NCBI GenBank assembly: GCA_013138975.1
Contig: WTBR01000035.1
Location: 1 to 64,000, forward strand
Reading direction: 5' to 3'
Origin: Bacteroidales bacterium
GTDB taxonomy: Bacteria > Bacteroidota > Bacteroidia > Bacteroidales > UBA12077
Length of the DNA stretch: 64,000 nt
Positions 62,131 to 64,000 of the stretch are shown here, one piece after another. The notes beneath the pieces were generated by a model. It saw nothing but the letters and a program-made list of their open reading frames with translations, was not told the DNA's origin and searched no databases. The first letter of the stretch is position 1, and each line of letters opens with the position of its first letter. The position numbers and the translations under genes were made by a program.

Positions 62131-62425
62131 TATAAAGACGTACTTAATGCCCGCAAGCAAATTTTCATTAATTTAAATATTAAGTAATTAGCCGTGGCAC
62201 GGTTTACTAATATAGATGACATTTAATTATAATCAACATGCTGATTATTAATAAATTCGTACCACGCTTTGCGAATATAAAGACTTACCTAATATCCGCA
62301 AATAAATCTTCATTAATTTAAATATTAAGTATTTAGACGTACAACGGTTAACTAATATAGATGACATTTAATTATAATCAACTGCTAATTATTAATAAAT
62401 TCGCATCACGTTTGGCGAAATCAAA
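62131..62425. repeat. Two tandem copies of a 145-bp repeat
   Basis: The two units start near 62131 and 62276, with CCGCAA at 62151 and 62296 (period 145 bp). Each has TTTAAATATTAAGTA, TTACTAATATAGATGACATT (or TTAACTAATATAGATGACAT) and GATTATTAATAAATTCG. A third copy lies at 28411-28560. A GCCTC/GAGGC hairpin followed by TTACTTTTT at 62442-62485 may be a terminator. The remaining gap to 62797 shows an FNR-type box and no gene. Confidence 0.8.
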
Positions 62426-62625
62426 GACGTATTTAAAATAGAGCCTCAAATGGATTTACAAACCCTACAGAGGCTTACTTTTTATATATTGTTCATTTAA
62501 AATCGAAAATCCTGTCCTTAAAAGAATATTCATTCTTTGGTAAAAATGATCGCCCTTATGTTTTAAAACACCGAACAAATCAATATTCTTAAAACCCTCA
62601 TTTACAATACACTTACACTTCATTA

Positions 62626-62639
62626 TTGATGTACATCAA
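62626..62639 (+). promoter_or_regulatory. Perfect FNR/CRP-type box
   Basis: TTGATGTACATCAA matches the FNR consensus TTGATnnnnATCAA at all ten defined bases and sits in the 16-bp palindrome ATTGATGTACATCAAT. It is 158 bp upstream of the haem-binding lipoprotein gene, consistent with anaerobic or cofactor-responsive activation. No FNR-type regulator is encoded in the window. Confidence 0.55.
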
Positions 62640-62797
62640 TGCTAACTAAAATAATTATCAATAGTTTTTCTTGAAAGAAGTCAATTTATTCATTTTTCTT
62701 TGTAGCGGATATAAACATCTTTTTATCTTAATATCATTTATTCTTAATATTTAAAGTGAGAATGAATATTTTTTTTTTAAAACTAAACATTAATAAT

Positions 62798-64000
62798 ATG
62801 AAAAAAATGAATTTAATTAAGTTAACTGGCATGCTTGCAATTGCAATTATGTTTTCGTTATCAAGTTGTAGTGACGATTCTACCGATGACAATGGTAATG
62901 ACAATGGTACTCCGGATAATACAGTAACAAGTACTTCTGAATTATTAGTTGAAAAATTTACTACTGCACCAAATTTAGATGGTGAAATTGACGCTATGTG
63001 GGGAGCAGCACAAAAATTAGTTGGAACAACTACAGTACCTAGTTTAGGTGCAAGAATGACTTATCTTAATTCTGATGGTGAAGGTACAGAAGAAGATCTT
63101 GGTTTATTTGATCCTTATGCAGGAGAAGCTTATGATTTTACATTACGTGCAGGATACACAGAAAGTGATATTTATTTCTTAATGGAATGGGCTGATGATA
63201 AAGATAGCAAAGACAGACAGTCTTGGTATTTTGATGCTACAGATAAACTTTGGAAAGGTGAGCACAAATATGCAAATGATTTAAATGATAAATTTTATGA
63301 AGATAAATTTGCATTTCTATTCCCAATTGGAGATGTAACAGGATTTGATGCCGGATCTTGTTATTCAACTTGCCATGTTGCTACTTCTATTAATAATCCA
63401 AAAGATAAGCACACAAGACATTATCTTACTACTGAAGGAGAAAAAATTGATATGTGGCACTGGAAACGTGTTAGAGGAACTTACTTAGGTCAAGTGGATG
63501 ATCAAAAAATGGTTTATGACGATGCTACAGAAGGATCTTCTGCTAACGGAAGAGCTGGTGATGCAACAGGTAGTGGTGGATATTCAAATAACTCACAAAC
63601 TCTTGCTATAACAGGAACAACTACAGAAGTTAGTGTTCCAATGTATATTATTCCTGAAGAAACTGAATATTATTGGATTGATGCTGACCAAATTACTAAC
63701 GGTACAGCTAAATTAATTACTGCTGTTGATGCTGAAGGTGTACTTTCTTATGAAGGCGGTGGAACAATTGATCCTGCAGACGGTGGTTTTAACCAAGGAA
63801 CAGGTACTAAACGTATTCCTAGTGTTACAACAAAAGCATTTACTGAAGGTAGAGGTGATATTATGATATCAGCTGTTCATAATGGTACTGGTTGGGTTAC
63901 TGAATTCAGTCGTAAATTAGATACAATGGACGAAGACGATGTTGTATTTGATGTTACTGCAGAAATTCCATTTGGCTTAGCCATTTTTAACAATGCTGCA
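62798..64000 (+). CDS. Haem-binding EB_dh-type lipoprotein (partial, runs off the window)
   Basis: The 401 codons present are open to the window edge and the gene continues beyond it. It has a lipoprotein signal with lipobox LSS-C24, then a beta-sandwich domain of the ethylbenzene dehydrogenase gamma-subunit type (EB_dh), beginning KFTTAPNLDGEIDAMWGAAQKL and with YTESDIYFLMEWAD. A C188-x3-C192-H193 motif suggests covalent c-type haem, with MWHW and FxFPIG segments nearby. It would be a membrane-anchored electron carrier on the outer side. The enzyme it serves is not in the window. The start has the usual MKKMNLIK lipoprotein N-terminus. Confidence 0.85.
   Translation, partial: MKKMNLIKLTGMLAIAIMFSLSSCSDDSTDDNGNDNGTPDNTVTSTSELLVEKFTTAPNLDGEIDAMWGAAQKLVGTTTVPSLGARMTYLNSDGEGTEEDLGLFDPYAGEAYDFTLRAGYTESDIYFLMEWADDKDSKDRQSWYFDATDKLWKGEHKYANDLNDKFYEDKFAFLFPIGDVTGFDAGSCYSTCHVATSINNPKDKHTRHYLTTEGEKIDMWHWKRVRGTYLGQVDDQKMVYDDATEGSSANGRAGDATGSGGYSNNSQTLAITGTTTEVSVPMYIIPEETEYYWIDADQITNGTAKLITAVDAEGVLSYEGGGTIDPADGGFNQGTGTKRIPSVTTKAFTEGRGDIMISAVHNGTGWVTEFSRKLDTMDEDDVVFDVTAEIPFGLAIFNNAA

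Overview
The window looks like a low-GC, anaerobic member of the Bacteroidota, probably a Bacteroidales/Marinilabiliales-type organism. Evidence: a Reg_prop/Y_Y_Y hybrid two-component sensor, FISUMP-domain lipid/secreted proteins, TANNTTTG-type -7 promoter elements, 'SxxC' lipoprotein signals, and oxygen-sensitive hydrogen metabolism. No rRNA, tRNA or CRISPR array was seen.

Region 1 (0.8-25.4 kb) is a hydrogen and organohalide block. It has the H-cluster maturase hydG with three TM1266-type small regulators; a NADH-linked [FeFe]-hydrogenase hydC-hydB-hydA followed by a hydrogenase-like histidine kinase, two response-regulator proteins, the redox repressor rex and ribF; a divergent set with a [2Fe-2S] ferredoxin, a second sensory-type hydrogenase with a PAS domain, and a SpoIIE-type phosphatase; and then a MarR regulator divergent from a complete rdhA-rdhB-rdhC reductive dehalogenase operon (Tat-exported RdhA, membrane anchor RdhB, FMN/ferredoxin membrane protein RdhC).

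Region 2 (25.4-34 kb) is mostly ordinary single genes on the minus strand (VOC protein, repeat-built secreted protein, cupin, FKBP isomerase, PhnA-type protein, SDR, YhcH, Dus). They are separated by small palindromic or MITE-like elements, ending in a roughly 360-bp tandem repeat that carries five copies of a perfect GC-rich palindrome.

Region 3 (34-52.8 kb) is accessory. It has a PD-(D/E)XK nuclease-NACHT protein (probable phage defence), a sodium/bile-acid-type symporter, a giant double acyl-CoA dehydratase activase, a putative lipoprotein between 90-bp direct repeats, a two-gene AAA ATPase module convergent with a membrane coiled-coil protein, a perfect 25-bp inverted repeat, and three secreted genes, two of them tandem TPR-FISUMP paralogues followed by a decayed third copy.

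Region 4 (52.8-61.3 kb) is a second hydrogenase block on the minus strand: DRTGG, anti-sigma-like ATPase, a third sensory-type hydrogenase, DRTGG, PHP, histidine-kinase-like ATPase, then a degenerate ferredoxin, hydB, hydA and hydC. Region 5 holds a zinc-ribbon protein, a 145-bp tandem repeat, and at the right edge a partial haem-binding lipoprotein behind a perfect FNR-type box.

Working model (inference): the two HydABC complexes exchange electrons between NADH/ferredoxin and H2. Three hydrogenase-like proteins, in which the proton-relay cysteine is replaced, sense H2 or redox state and feed kinase/phosphatase pathways. Rex sites placed 70-115 bp upstream of three hydrogenase-related operons couple them to NADH/NAD+. 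RdhABC offers a possible H2-consuming respiratory outlet next to this machinery.
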